Notes: generated from the letters alone by a model not told the origin. 64,000 bases of DNA from DASUPK01 sp963695805 (GCA_963695805.1 CAVOHV010000005.1:1-64000), one strand, 5' to 3'; positions 35,381 to 45,032 are shown, counted from the stretch's first letter. Numbers and translations are program-made.

Positions 35381-36100
35381 ATGACCTCGGTCGCCGAGCT
35401 CGACCTCGACCTGGACGTCTTCCAGGGTCCGTTCGACCTGCTGCTCGCGGTGCTCCTGCGCGAGGAGATCTCGCTCGCGGAGGTGCCGCTGGGGGAGATC
35501 GTCGTTTCCTACGTCGATCACCTCGGGGAGACCGGGGATCTCGACCTCGACACCGTCACCGAGTTCCTCGTCCTGATCGCGGCCCTCTGCGAGCTCAAGT
35601 CGCGGCTGCTGCTGCCCAATGAGGACGGGCCCGCCGAGCTGGGGCCCGAGGAGGCGGCGGACGAGCTGCTCGCCCGCATGCTCGAATACCGCCGCTACAG
35701 CGAGGCCGCGAGGTTGCTCAGCGGGCTGTTCGAGAGGGAGAGCGCTGTCATGTATCGCTCGGCGGCGCCGCCCCCGGAGCTGCGGCGAGCGGCGCTCGAT
35801 GCGGCCAAGCAGGCGTACGAACCCGATCGTCTCGGGGTCGCGCTGCGCGATCTTCTCGCGCTGCCCCCCGAGCCGGACACGCAGCACATCCGCACCACCG
35901 TCTCGCTGCAGCGCCGTCTCGGCGTGGTCCGCGACCTGCTCCGCTCCCGCAGGACGCTCGACTTCGACGATGCCTTCGGCCGAGAGGACCGCTTCACCCA
36001 GGCAGTCACGCTGTTCGCCCTGCTCGAGCTCTACCGCCGCGGCGAGGCGACCTGGACCCAGAAGGAGACCTTCGGCCGGATCGAGGTGGAAGCGCTGTGA
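35381..36100 (+). CDS. scpA: Segregation and condensation protein A
   Basis: 239 residues. DVFQGPFDLLLAVLLREEISLAEVPLGEIV is the kleisin N-terminal motif that contacts the SMC neck; EFLVLIAALCELKSRLLLP follows; the C-terminal winged helix ends with FGRIEVEAL. It bridges SMC heads with ScpB in chromosome condensation. The stop overlaps scpB by 4 bp (GTGA). Confidence 0.94.
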   Translation: MTSVAELDLDLDVFQGPFDLLLAVLLREEISLAEVPLGEIVVSYVDHLGETGDLDLDTVTEFLVLIAALCELKSRLLLPNEDGPAELGPEEAADELLARMLEYRRYSEAARLLSGLFERESAVMYRSAAPPPELRRAALDAAKQAYEPDRLGVALRDLLALPPEPDTQHIRTTVSLQRRLGVVRDLLRSRRTLDFDDAFGREDRFTQAVTLFALLELYRRGEATWTQKETFGRIEVEAL

Positions 36101-36672
36101 GCGCGGACGGGCTCGGCAAACCAATCGAGGCGCTGCTCTTCCTCTCGCCGGAGCCGGTCTCGGCCGCTGAGCTCGCCGAGGCGATCGAGGTCGACGAGGA
36201 GGCCATCGCCCAGGCGATCGACGAGCTCGAGGAGCGGTTGGCGGCCGATGAAAGGGGCATCCGGCTCCGCCGCGTTGCCGGCGGCGTCACGCTGGCCGCC
36301 GTCCCCGAGGCCGAGGCGTCCGCCCGTCGCCTGCTCGCGAAGCCGCGGACGCCGCCACTGACCCAGGCCCAGGCCGAGGTGCTGGCGATCGCCGCCTACC
36401 TGCAGCCGGTAACGCGGCCCGAGATCGCCCGGATCCGCGGCGTCTCCTCGGATTCGGCGGTATCCAGCCTCACCGAGCGCGGGATGATCGAGGAACGGGG
36501 CAGGAGCCGTTTCGGGGCCGTCACCTACGGCACGACACCGCTCTTCGAAAAGCTCTTCGGCCTCTCCGGGCTAGATGCCCTGCCCGACCCGGCTCAGTTC
36601 GATCCGACGCCCGAGGACGAGCGCGAGTTGCGCGAGCGCCTGCTCAAGGCGGGTGAGCAGCGGGCCGAGTGA
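36097..36672 (+). CDS. scpB: Segregation and condensation protein B
   Basis: 191 residues, GTG start overlapping scpA. PIEALLFLSPEPVSAAELAEAI opens the first winged helix, and LTQAQAEVLAIAAYLQPVTRPEIARIRGVSSDSAVSSL with RFGAVTYGTTPLFEKLFGL the second. Dimeric partner of ScpA in the SMC complex. The stop overlaps the next gene by 4 bp. Confidence 0.94.
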   Translation: MSADGLGKPIEALLFLSPEPVSAAELAEAIEVDEEAIAQAIDELEERLAADERGIRLRRVAGGVTLAAVPEAEASARRLLAKPRTPPLTQAQAEVLAIAAYLQPVTRPEIARIRGVSSDSAVSSLTERGMIEERGRSRFGAVTYGTTPLFEKLFGLSGLDALPDPAQFDPTPEDERELRERLLKAGEQRAE

Positions 36673-37421
36673 AGGTCAGTGTCGCCGCGGCCCTGGCGCT
36701 GGCCGCGCTCGCGGCGGGTGCCGCCGGTGGCGGGGCGGCGGCCGATCCGCCGGCATCCACTGCGACACAGCAGGAGGTCCTCGGCCGGTCGGTCCAGAAG
36801 AGGGCGATCACCGCGGTGCAGGTCGGCGATCCAGCTGGGACGCGCGTCGCCCTCGTCGTCGGGGTGATCCACGGGGATGAGCGCGCCGGGCTGCGGATCG
36901 TGCGCACGATCAAGCGGGAGGCATCGCGGAATCAGGGTGGGCTGGCAGGCACGCAACTCTGGGCAATCGCGACGGTTAACCCGGATGGGCTCAGGGCGCA
37001 CACCCGCAAGAACGCGCACGGGGTGGACCTGAACCGGAACCTCCCGTACCGATGGCAGGGCAACGTCCCACACTCGAGCGGTTACTACCCTGGACCGAGG
37101 CCGGCTTCCGAGCCGGAGACCCGGGCTGTGATGGCGTTCGTCCGGCGTCTCCAACCGGATCTCTCGATCTGGTACCACCAGCCCTGGGGCGCTGTCCTCG
37201 CCTGCCGCGGCAACCCGCGGGTCGCGGTGGAGTACGCGAGACTGGTCGGCATGGCCACGAGCTGCAGGGGGGCACGACTTCGCGGCACCGCGATCAGCTG
37301 GGAGACCCACACCGTCCCCGGGAGCAGCGCATTCGTGGTCGAGATGCCGCCGGGGGAGATCAGCGGGAGCTCGGCCCTGAAGCAGGCCCGAGGCGCCGTG
37401 ACGGTCGCGGAGGGCCGCTGA
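36669..37421 (+). CDS. Secreted M14-type zinc carboxypeptidase-like protein
   Basis: 250 residues with an N-terminal signal-like segment (VSVAAALALAALAAGAAGGGAA). VVGVIHGDERAG provides the zinc-binding HxxE pair, NPDGLRAHTRKNAHGVDLNRNLP the substrate-binding arginines, WYHQPWG a third zinc histidine, and AFVVEMPPGE a possible catalytic glutamate. This is the small M14 amidase layout seen in murein-peptide hydrolases (MpaA-like). Coupled to scpB by a 4-bp overlap and followed by another secreted wall-hydrolase-like gene. Confidence 0.82.
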   Translation: MKVSVAAALALAALAAGAAGGGAAADPPASTATQQEVLGRSVQKRAITAVQVGDPAGTRVALVVGVIHGDERAGLRIVRTIKREASRNQGGLAGTQLWAIATVNPDGLRAHTRKNAHGVDLNRNLPYRWQGNVPHSSGYYPGPRPASEPETRAVMAFVRRLQPDLSIWYHQPWGAVLACRGNPRVAVEYARLVGMATSCRGARLRGTAISWETHTVPGSSAFVVEMPPGEISGSSALKQARGAVTVAEGR

Positions 37422-37422
37422 G

Positions 37423-38103
37423 GTGACCCGGCTGATCGCCGCAGTCGCGACCGTCGTGGTGGCGGTGTCGCTGGGCGCCGTGGCCGGCGCGGGAGCGTCG
37501 TCCCCGGCCGCGTCTCCGTCCGCAGTCACCAAGCCGCGTATCCACAAGATGTTGATCCCGTATCCGAAGAAGCGCAAGCGGGAGATGGCCGCCTATTCCA
37601 AGCATCACTACGGCCAGTACAAGTGGCGCCTCAACAACCCGAACCTGGTCGTCGAGCATTACGCAGCCGCCGGGAGCATCTCGGCGATCTACAACACCTT
37701 CAAGCCCGACCGCCCGGATGTGGAGTTCCACGAGCTGCCGGGTGTCTGCTCGCATTACGCGGTCGCGGCGAACGGAGCGATCTACAAGTTCGTACCGATC
37801 AACATCCGTTGTCGCCACGTCGTGGGGCTCAATTGGACGGCGGTAGGAATCGAGCACGTCGGCTTCTCCGACCAGGACATCCTCAACCGGCCGGCGCAGT
37901 TGAACGCCTCGCTCGAGCTGACCCAGTGGCTGCGCTGCCGGCTCGGGCTCCCGATCAACCAGGTGATCGGGCACAACGAGAGCCTCTCCTCGCCCTTTTA
38001 CAAGGAGCTCGACCCGCGCTTCAAGGGACAGACCCACCAGGACTGGAACCGTGCGGACATGAATATCTACCGCTCGGATCTGACCAAGCTCGGCGCCTGC
38101 TGA
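37423..38103 (+). CDS. Secreted N-acetylmuramoyl-L-alanine amidase-like protein
   Basis: 226 residues, GTG start one base after the preceding stop. Signal-like N-terminus (LIAAVATVVVAVSLGAVAGAGA), a basic linker, then an amidase_2/PGRP-like domain: LVVEHYAAAGS, ELPGVCSHYAVAANGAIYKFVP, LNWTAVGIEHVGFSDQ and QVIGHNES, whose histidines correspond to the zinc ligands of the fold. It would cut the MurNAc-L-Ala bond outside the cell. Two cysteine pairs may form disulfides. Confidence 0.82.
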   Translation: MTRLIAAVATVVVAVSLGAVAGAGASSPAASPSAVTKPRIHKMLIPYPKKRKREMAAYSKHHYGQYKWRLNNPNLVVEHYAAAGSISAIYNTFKPDRPDVEFHELPGVCSHYAVAANGAIYKFVPINIRCRHVVGLNWTAVGIEHVGFSDQDILNRPAQLNASLELTQWLRCRLGLPINQVIGHNESLSSPFYKELDPRFKGQTHQDWNRADMNIYRSDLTKLGAC

Positions 38104-38161
38104 GCCGCTCGCGAATTTCCTCCCGGCCAAGACCGGCGGGCCGTCCCACCGCCCGCTCGGC

Positions 38162-38167
38162 TTCAAT
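38162..38167 (+). promoter_or_regulatory. -10-like TTCAAT before rluB
   Basis: Ends 6 nt before GTG 38174; identical to the hexamer before the aro leader peptide (40916). Confidence 0.4.
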
Positions 38168-38173
38168 CGGGGG

Positions 38174-38869
38174 GTGCGCCTCGCCAAGTACCTCGCTCAC
38201 GCGGGAGTCGCCTCCCGGCGCTCCGCCGAGGAGCTGATCGCCGCCGGCAGGGTGCGCGTCGGAGGCGAGCTGGTCAATGACCCGGCGAGGGACGTCGACG
38301 AATCATCCGAGGTCGCGGTCGACGGCAAGCGGATCTCGCCCGAACCCCGCGAGGTGTGGGCGGTGAACAAGCCCAAGGGGGTGGTCTCCACGGCCCGAGA
38401 GCTGGGGAGAAGGCGCGCCGTCACCGAGCTGGTGGACTCCCCCCGGCGGCTCTATCCGGTCGGGCGGCTCGACGCCGACTCGACCGGCCTGATCCTGCTG
38501 ACCAATGACGGCGAGCTGGCCAACCGGCTCACGCACCCGCGCTACGGCGTGCCGAAGACCTATCTCCTCGAGCTCGCTCGCCCGCCCTCGGAGCCCGATC
38601 TCGACCGGCTGCGGCAGGGGGTCCGGCTCGAGGACGGCCCGGCGGCTCCGGCCGAGGTGGAGCGACTCGGCGAGCGCCAGATCGAGATCACGATCCGGGA
38701 GGGCCGCAAGCGTCAGGTGCGGCGGATGGCCGAGGCGATCGGCAATGAGGCGGAGGCGCTCACCCGGATCCGGATCGGCCCGCTCGACCTCGGCGATCTC
38801 CGCCGCGGGGAGGCTCGGCGGCTCGATCGCAGGGAGATCGCAGCACTCTGGAAAGATTCCGCGCCATGA
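38174..38869 (+). CDS. rluB: 23S rRNA pseudouridine synthase RluB-type
   Basis: 231 residues. An S4 RNA-binding domain (RLAKYLAHAGVASRRSAEELIAAGRVRV) precedes the RsuA/RluB catalytic domain, with VNKPKGVVSTA, the catalytic aspartate in YPVGRLDADSTGLILLTNDG, and the C-terminal EGRKRQVRRM motif. It isomerises a uridine in 23S rRNA near the peptidyl transferase centre. Follows scpAB as in many Gram-positive genomes; the stop overlaps aroH by 4 bp. Confidence 0.93.
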   Translation: MRLAKYLAHAGVASRRSAEELIAAGRVRVGGELVNDPARDVDESSEVAVDGKRISPEPREVWAVNKPKGVVSTARELGRRRAVTELVDSPRRLYPVGRLDADSTGLILLTNDGELANRLTHPRYGVPKTYLLELARPPSEPDLDRLRQGVRLEDGPAAPAEVERLGERQIEITIREGRKRQVRRMAEAIGNEAEALTRIRIGPLDLGDLRRGEARRLDRREIAALWKDSAP

Positions 38870-39243
38870 GTGAGGAGCGGAGACTGTGGGCCGTCCGGGG
38901 CGCGACGAAGGCCGAGAGGAACGATCCGGAGGCGATCGTTGAGGCGACCGAGGAGCTGATGCGCGAGCTGATCTCGCGCAACGACCTCACATCCGATCGG
39001 ATAGTGAGCTGCATCTTCACCTCGACCCACGATCTCAACGCACAGTTCCCTGCCGTCGCGGCGCGTAACCTGGGGCTCGACCGGGTTCCGCTGCTCTGCG
39101 CGCAGGAGGTGGACGTCCCCGGCGCGATGCCTTCGGTGATCCGCACCCTGGTCCACTACTACGGTCCCGATGATCACACCCCGGCCCATGCGTATCTCGG
39201 TGAGGCCCAGGAGCTGCGCTCGGATCTGAAGGCGGCGCAGTAG
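38866..39243 (+). CDS. aroH: Chorismate mutase, AroH type
   Basis: 125 residues, the trimeric AroH fold of B. subtilis rather than the all-helical AroQ fold. LWAVRGATKAERNDPEAI holds the N-terminal active-site arginine, CIFTSTHDLNAQFPAVAAR the middle, and CAQEVDVPGAMPSVIRTLVHY the catalytic glutamate and arginine. It converts chorismate to prephenate for Phe and Tyr, matching tyrA and aroA downstream. ATG overlaps the rluB stop. Confidence 0.93.
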   Translation: MSEERRLWAVRGATKAERNDPEAIVEATEELMRELISRNDLTSDRIVSCIFTSTHDLNAQFPAVAARNLGLDRVPLLCAQEVDVPGAMPSVIRTLVHYYGPDDHTPAHAYLGEAQELRSDLKAAQ

Positions 39244-39767
39244 TGGAGGGCGGGCCGGTCCGGGTCCGCGAGGCGACACCGGACGACACCGATGCGATCG
39301 TCGCCGTCACGGTGGCGGGCTGGCGCACCGCCTACCGCGACATCGTCGCTCAGGAGCGACTCGCCGACCTGCCGGTCCCACGCTGGCGCCACGAAGTGCA
39401 CGTCGGGCTGCGCCGCCCGGTCGAGGACGCATTCAGCTACGTGGCCGAGGTCGATGGCGAGTTCGCCGGGTACTGCTTCGTCGCCGCCCCCTCCAGGGAG
39501 GCGGAGCTGGGGCCGAACGTCGCCGAGCTCGTCGCCATCTACGTGGCGCCCGACCGCTGGGGGCAGGGTGCCGGAACTGCCCTGATGCGCGCTGCGATGG
39601 ATCGCCTCTCGAAGCTTCCCTACGACGAGGTCTTCCTCTGGACGTTCAAGGAGAACGCGCCCGCGATCGCCTTCTACGAGCGCCACGGGTGGAGGGCCGA
39701 CGGGGACAAGAAGATGCACCCTCGCTCGCAGGCGCTGGCGGTCAGATTCCGGCACCCGACGCCCTGA
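39243..39767 (+). CDS. GNAT-family N-acetyltransferase
   Basis: 174 residues. VRVREATPDDTDAIVAVTVAGW at the start, ELVAIYVAPDRWGQGAGTALMRAAM (the acetyl-CoA pyrophosphate-binding RxxGxG/A-like loop) and LWTFKENAPAIAFYERHGWRADG at the end define a GNAT fold. Substrate unknown. GTG start overlaps the aroH stop by one base; placed between chorismate mutase and the aminotransferase, so it is probably co-transcribed with the aromatic genes without a proven link. Confidence 0.88.
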   Translation: MEGGPVRVREATPDDTDAIVAVTVAGWRTAYRDIVAQERLADLPVPRWRHEVHVGLRRPVEDAFSYVAEVDGEFAGYCFVAAPSREAELGPNVAELVAIYVAPDRWGQGAGTALMRAAMDRLSKLPYDEVFLWTFKENAPAIAFYERHGWRADGDKKMHPRSQALAVRFRHPTP

Positions 39768-39792
39768 GCGGCTTCGCAACAATGCCCTGCAC

Positions 39793-40887
39793 ATGACCGT
39801 CACCTTCGCCGAGAAGCTCGGGCGGATCCCTCACTACGAACCCGGGACCTCGCTCGACGACGCCAAGGCGCGCGCCGAGACCGCGGATGCGATCAAGCTC
39901 GCCTCGAACGAGTCGCCGTTCCCGCCGCACCCCGCGGTGATCGAGGCGATCACCCGGGCGGCCGCCGGCGCCAACCGCTACCCGGATCCGGACGCTCGTG
40001 CACTCCGGCGCGCGATCGCCGATCACCACGAGACCGATCCGGCTCGGATCGCCGTGTCCAACGGCTCCTGCGAGCTCCTGCTCGCCGCCGCGCTCGCCCT
40101 CTGCGAGGAGGGCGACGAGATCCAGTTCGCCTGGCCCTCCTTCTCGATCTACCCGTACCTGGCGCCGCTCTGCGGAGCGAGGGAGATCCGGGTCCCGCTT
40201 GGGGAGGCTGACGTCCACGACCTCGACGCGATGTTCGAGGAGGTCACGGCCGCGACCCAGCTACTGATCGTCTGCAACCCCAACAACCCGACCGGGACCC
40301 ATATCCCTGCGGACCGGATCGGCGCCTTCGTGGAGAGCGTTCCCGACCGCACGACGATCATCCTCGACGAGGCCTACATCGAGTATCAGACGAACGACGA
40401 CCCCGACACCACAATCGATCTGCTCGCCAGGCACCCGAACGTCGTGCTCCTGCGCACCTTCAGCAAGTGCCACGGGCTCGCCGGGCTACGGGTCGGCTAT
40501 GCGCTCTGCTCGCCACAGTTCCGCGCGGCCGTCGACGCGGTGCGCCAGCCGTTCAGCGTGAACGCGCTGGCGCAGGCCGCGGCGACCGAGGCGATCCGGC
40601 ATCAGGACGACGTCGCCGACCGCGTTGAGAAGAACGTGATCGAGCGGGTCCTCGTCGAGGAGCAGCTCCGCGAGATGGGATTCGAGACGGCGGAGTCGCA
40701 GGCCAACTTCACCTGGATCGACCTGGGCGAGCTCGACGAGGACGAGGTGGTGGAGTCACTTGCCAAGGCGGGCGTCGCCGTTCGGCCGGGCACGCCGCTC
40801 GGCGGCCCAGGCCATCTGCGAGTCACCTACGGGACCCGCGCCGAGAACGAGCGCTTCCTCGAGGCGTTGCGGCCGATCGCGGACTGA
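39793..40887 (+). CDS. hisC: Histidinol-phosphate/aromatic aminotransferase
   Basis: 364 residues, class I/II PLP aminotransferase of the HisC group. AIKLASNESPFPPHPAVIEAI, NRYPDPDA, VCNPNNPTGT, LDEAYIEY, the PLP lysine in TFSKCHGLAGLRVGYA near residue 226, and HLRVTYGTRAENERFLEAL are typical. Surrounded by aroH, aroG, tyrA and aroA, it may mainly transaminate phenylpyruvate or 4-hydroxyphenylpyruvate rather than histidinol phosphate; sequence alone does not settle this. Confidence 0.88.
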   Translation: MTVTFAEKLGRIPHYEPGTSLDDAKARAETADAIKLASNESPFPPHPAVIEAITRAAAGANRYPDPDARALRRAIADHHETDPARIAVSNGSCELLLAAALALCEEGDEIQFAWPSFSIYPYLAPLCGAREIRVPLGEADVHDLDAMFEEVTAATQLLIVCNPNNPTGTHIPADRIGAFVESVPDRTTIILDEAYIEYQTNDDPDTTIDLLARHPNVVLLRTFSKCHGLAGLRVGYALCSPQFRAAVDAVRQPFSVNALAQAAATEAIRHQDDVADRVEKNVIERVLVEEQLREMGFETAESQANFTWIDLGELDEDEVVESLAKAGVAVRPGTPLGGPGHLRVTYGTRAENERFLEALRPIAD

Positions 40888-40915
40888 ATCTCTCGCCGGG
40901 CCACGTGCGGTCTGC

Positions 40916-40921
40916 TTCAAT
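40916..40921 (+). promoter_or_regulatory. -10-like TTCAAT for the aro leader transcript
   Basis: Ends 9 nt before the leader peptide ATG (40931), the same architecture as other leaderless starts in the window. Confidence 0.4.
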
Positions 40922-40930
40922 GTGGCGCGC

Positions 40931-41017
40931 ATGAAGCACGGCACGCACACCGCTTCTCCCTCGGGCCGCATCGCGGCTCCCCGGCGTGCCTATTTCTACT
41001 TCTGGCGATTTACCTAG
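40931..41017 (+). CDS. Aromatic leader peptide preceding DAHP synthase
   Basis: 28 codons: the end reads Ala-Tyr-Phe-Tyr-Phe-Trp-Arg-Phe-Thr-stop, with six of codons 21-27 specifying Tyr, Phe or Trp. Such clustering just before a stop, upstream of the first enzyme of aromatic biosynthesis, is the hallmark of a ribosome-stalling leader peptide (as in trp and phe operon attenuation). The stop at 41015-41017 abuts the left arm of a 10-bp stem (41017-41026). The ATG lies 9 nt after a -10-like hexamer, so it is probably read leaderlessly. Function is inference from composition and position. Confidence 0.7.
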   Translation: MKHGTHTASPSGRIAAPRRAYFYFWRFT

Positions 41018-41074
41018 GCGTCCGGCCCGCGGCTGCCCCAAGCCGCTGACGCAGAAGCTTTCCCGCCGGGCGCC
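41017..41074 (+). promoter_or_regulatory. Candidate attenuator hairpins before aroG
   Basis: Outer stem 41017-41026 with 41065-41074 (10 bp, one G.U) encloses a perfect 6-bp hairpin GCGGCT/AGCCGC (41029-41034, 41041-41046). Competing partners lie in the leader ORF: GCGGCT at 40973-40978 could take AGCCGC, and CCCGGCG at 40980-40986 could take CGCCGGG at 41064-41070. No T-run follows, so control could be translational or Rho-dependent. Confidence 0.5.
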
Positions 41075-41139
41075 GCCTCCCACGGTTGATCCGTCCGCAA
41101 GGACCCCCGCCAGACCAGTAGAAAGAAGGGACAAGCAGG

Positions 41140-42234
<1,095 letters not shown>

Positions 42235-42243
42235 CCTGACTCG

Positions 42244-43320
42244 ATGCGGATAGCCGTCCTCGGCGTCGGCCTGATCGGAGGCTCGATCGGCCTGGCCGCC
42301 CGCCGCAGGCTGGAGGCCGATGTTGCGGGCTTCGATCCCGATCGTGAGCTGCTCGCTCGCGCCGAGGAGCTCGGGGCAATCGATTCCGTGCACCAGAGCG
42401 CTGCGGCCGCGGTGGAGGGGGCCGAGCTCGTCTTCTGCGCCGCGCCGGTCACCGCACTGCCGGGGTTGGCCGCGGAGGCGCTCGACGCGGCTGGCGAGGA
42501 TTGCGCCGTGACCGATGTCGGCTCTGTGAAGCGGGACGTGATCGCGGCGCTCGGATCGGAGAGCCGGTTCATCGGCGGACACCCGCTGGCGGGCGCGGAG
42601 ACCGCCGGAGTGGAGAACGCGCGCGACGATCTCTTCGAGGGCGCCCGGTGGTACCTCACCCCGACTCCGAACAGCGGCGGCATGCTCTACGACCGGGTTC
42701 AGCGAGTGATCTCAGAGATTGGCGCGAGGCCGCAGGCGATCGAGGCTGAGACCCACGACCGCCTGATGGCCACGGTCAGCCACCTTCCGCACGTGCTCGC
42801 CAATGTGCTCGTCACCCAGGCCACGACGGCCCTCAGCGAGGAAGCCGAGCACCTGCCCGAGGTCGGGCCGAGCTTCCGCGACGCCACCCGGGTTGCCGGT
42901 GCGAATCCGGCGATCTGGCCGGACATCTTCGCGGGAAACCGTGAGGCGGTCGCGTCGGAGATCGACGGAGTCATTGCCCGTCTCGGCGAGACGGCCGAGT
43001 TGCTCCGCGCCGGAGATCGCGACGCCCTCGGCGCCTGGCACGAGCAGGCCGGCCGGCGTCGCCGCGAGCTGATCGATACCGAGATCGCGGGCGGGCCGCT
43101 TCACGAGCTGCGCGTCCTGGTGCCCAATCGGCCGGGGATCGTCGCCGAGGTGGCGCTCGAGCTCGGGCAAGCGGGCGTCAACATCGAGGACATGGCCCTA
43201 TATCCCGCCCCCGACATGACCTCCGGCGCGATCTCGCTCTATGTCGCCGGCGACGAGCAGGCGGAACGGGCCGAGAAGCTGCTCCGCGGGCTCGGGCACG
43301 ACGTCTCCCGGGTGCAATGA
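42244..43320 (+). CDS. tyrA: Prephenate dehydrogenase with C-terminal ACT domain
   Basis: 358 residues. The NAD-binding loop IAVLGVGLIGGSIGLAARRR is followed by GHPLAGAETAGVENARDDLFEGA and SHLPHVLANVL of the catalytic dimerisation domain. Residues about 285-358 (HELRVLVPNRPGIVAEVALELGQAGVNIEDM) are an ACT domain, probably sensing tyrosine. It oxidises prephenate to 4-hydroxyphenylpyruvate. The stop overlaps aroA by 4 bp. Confidence 0.94.
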   Translation: MRIAVLGVGLIGGSIGLAARRRLEADVAGFDPDRELLARAEELGAIDSVHQSAAAAVEGAELVFCAAPVTALPGLAAEALDAAGEDCAVTDVGSVKRDVIAALGSESRFIGGHPLAGAETAGVENARDDLFEGARWYLTPTPNSGGMLYDRVQRVISEIGARPQAIEAETHDRLMATVSHLPHVLANVLVTQATTALSEEAEHLPEVGPSFRDATRVAGANPAIWPDIFAGNREAVASEIDGVIARLGETAELLRAGDRDALGAWHEQAGRRRRELIDTEIAGGPLHELRVLVPNRPGIVAEVALELGQAGVNIEDMALYPAPDMTSGAISLYVAGDEQAERAEKLLRGLGHDVSRVQ

Positions 43321-44666
43321 GGTTCGAGCCGGCAGGTCCCCTCCACGGGGATCTCAATCCGCCGCCGGACAAGTCGGTCTCCCACCGGGCCGCGCTGATC
43401 GGCGCGATGGCCGAGGGCCCGACCCGGATCAGCGGCTACCTCGATTCCGCCGACACGCGCGCGACGCTGCGCGCCGTCGCGGCTGTCGGCGCCGACGTCA
43501 GGGAGGGCGAGCCCGACGGCAATGGGGGCCTGTTCGTCGAGGTCGAGGGCATCGGGTTGCGCGGCCCGCGTCCGGCCGAGATCGACGTCGCGAACGCGGG
43601 GACTCTTCTGCGCCTGATGCCCGGGTGGCTGGCGGGGCAGGCCGATGGTGAATGGACCCTGGACGGGGACGAGTCGATTCGCCGCCGCCCGGTCGACCGG
43701 ATCGCGGAGCCCCTTCGCCTGATGGGAGCCGACGTCGAGGCCCGCGACGGCCGCCTGCCGCCGCTGCGCGTTCGCGGAGCGCTCCTGAGAGGCATCGACT
43801 ACGAGCTGCCCGTCGCCAGCGCGCAGGTCAAGTCGTGCGTACTGCTCGCGGGCCTGCTGGCGGAGGGCACCACGAGCGTCCACGAGCCGCACTGGACGCG
43901 GGACCACACCGAGCGGCTCCTGGCATCGGCCGGCGCCGAGATCCGTCGGGATGGCGGCAACATCACCGTCTCCCCGACCGAGCGGCTGGAGGCGGGAGAC
44001 GTGCCGGTGCCGGGCGACTTCTCCTCGGCCGCCTTCTTCCTGGTCGCGGCCCTGATCGTGCCGGGAAGCGAGCTCGGACTCCGCGAGGTCGGCATCAACC
44101 GTGCCCGGATCGGCCTGCTTTCCATCCTCTCCCGCATGGGAGTCGAGATGGGAGGCGCCCACCTGAAGCACGGGCGAGCCGAGGGCACGACCCGTGAGCC
44201 GCCTGCGATCACCATCGAGGAGATCCACGAGCCCGGTCCTGAGCCGATCGCACGCCTCAATGTCCGGTCCGCCCCCCTGAGGGGCGCGGCGATCACGGCC
44301 GACGACGTTCCTTCCGCCATCGACGAGATCCCGCTGGTCGCGCTGCTGGGTTGTTTCGCCGACGGCGAGACCGTGGTCAGCGGCGCCGCCGAGCTGCGCG
44401 CCAAGGAGTCCGACCGGATCGCGGGGATCGTCGAGGGCCTCGCCGGGCTCGGCGCGGAGATCGAGGGCCGGCCGGACGGCTTCGCAGTCCGCGGCACGAG
44501 CGGGCTCCGCGGCGGCACGCTCGATGCGCGCGGCGATCACCGCCTGGCGATGGTGGGGGCTGTCGCCGGGCTCGCCTCCCGCGAGGGAGTCGAGGTCACG
44601 GACTTCGAGTCGGTCGAGGTCAGCTACCCCGGCTTCGAGCGCGACCTTCGGTCGCTGCTCACCTGA
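43317..44666 (+). CDS. aroA: EPSP synthase (3-phosphoshikimate 1-carboxyvinyltransferase)
   Basis: 449 residues. PPDKSVSHRAALIGAMAEG, NAGTLLRLMPGWLAG (variant of the NAGT motif), LRVRGALLRG and GDHRLAMVGAVAGLAS are conserved EPSP synthase motifs. It makes EPSP from shikimate 3-phosphate and PEP. A leucine occupies the position after NAGT where many class I enzymes have AMR; the motif is closer to class II-like variants, which may affect inhibitor response. ATGA overlap with tyrA. Confidence 0.94.
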   Translation: MRFEPAGPLHGDLNPPPDKSVSHRAALIGAMAEGPTRISGYLDSADTRATLRAVAAVGADVREGEPDGNGGLFVEVEGIGLRGPRPAEIDVANAGTLLRLMPGWLAGQADGEWTLDGDESIRRRPVDRIAEPLRLMGADVEARDGRLPPLRVRGALLRGIDYELPVASAQVKSCVLLAGLLAEGTTSVHEPHWTRDHTERLLASAGAEIRRDGGNITVSPTERLEAGDVPVPGDFSSAAFFLVAALIVPGSELGLREVGINRARIGLLSILSRMGVEMGGAHLKHGRAEGTTREPPAITIEEIHEPGPEPIARLNVRSAPLRGAAITADDVPSAIDEIPLVALLGCFADGETVVSGAAELRAKESDRIAGIVEGLAGLGAEIEGRPDGFAVRGTSGLRGGTLDARGDHRLAMVGAVAGLASREGVEVTDFESVEVSYPGFERDLRSLLT

Positions 44667-44672
44667 CCGGGA

Positions 44673-45032
44673 TTACTCGCCGGCTCGCTCCTCCACTTCC
44701 TCGGGCTGTGAGGGGTGCCCATCCCCGGGCCAGGGTGAGAGCACGAGCAGGATCCGGGAGTCCTCCACCGCCAGCACCTCGTGGCGCTCCGACGGATCGA
44801 AGATCGCCAGCAGGCCCGGGCCGCCGGCTGCCCACTTGCCGTCTGGCGTGTTCAGCTCGACGTTGCCGTCGATCACCAGCAGCCAGGCGCGCTCGTGCAC
44901 CTGATGCTCCTGGAGCTGATCGCCCTTCGGCAGGTTGATCAGAATCGCCCGGCCCTCCGACTCGGAGTCGAGCACCTCCGGCTGACGCGGCAGCACCTCG
45001 AACTCGTTCAGGTTCCAGCTGTCCATGTTCAC
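44673..45032 (-). CDS. Small cupin-domain protein
   Basis: 119 residues, one double-stranded beta-helix. KGDQLQEHQVHERAWLLVIDGNVEL is cupin motif 1 (glutamate and histidines as potential metal ligands) and GPGLLAIFDPSERHEVLAVEDSRILLVLSPWPG motif 2. Small single-domain cupins have diverse roles, so the substrate is not assigned. GTG start (an ATG lies two codons in); TATAGA ends 7 nt upstream. Lies opposite to its neighbours between aroA and cmk. Confidence 0.82.
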   Translation of the reverse strand: MNMDSWNLNEFEVLPRQPEVLDSESEGRAILINLPKGDQLQEHQVHERAWLLVIDGNVELNTPDGKWAAGGPGLLAIFDPSERHEVLAVEDSRILLVLSPWPGDGHPSQPEEVEERAGE

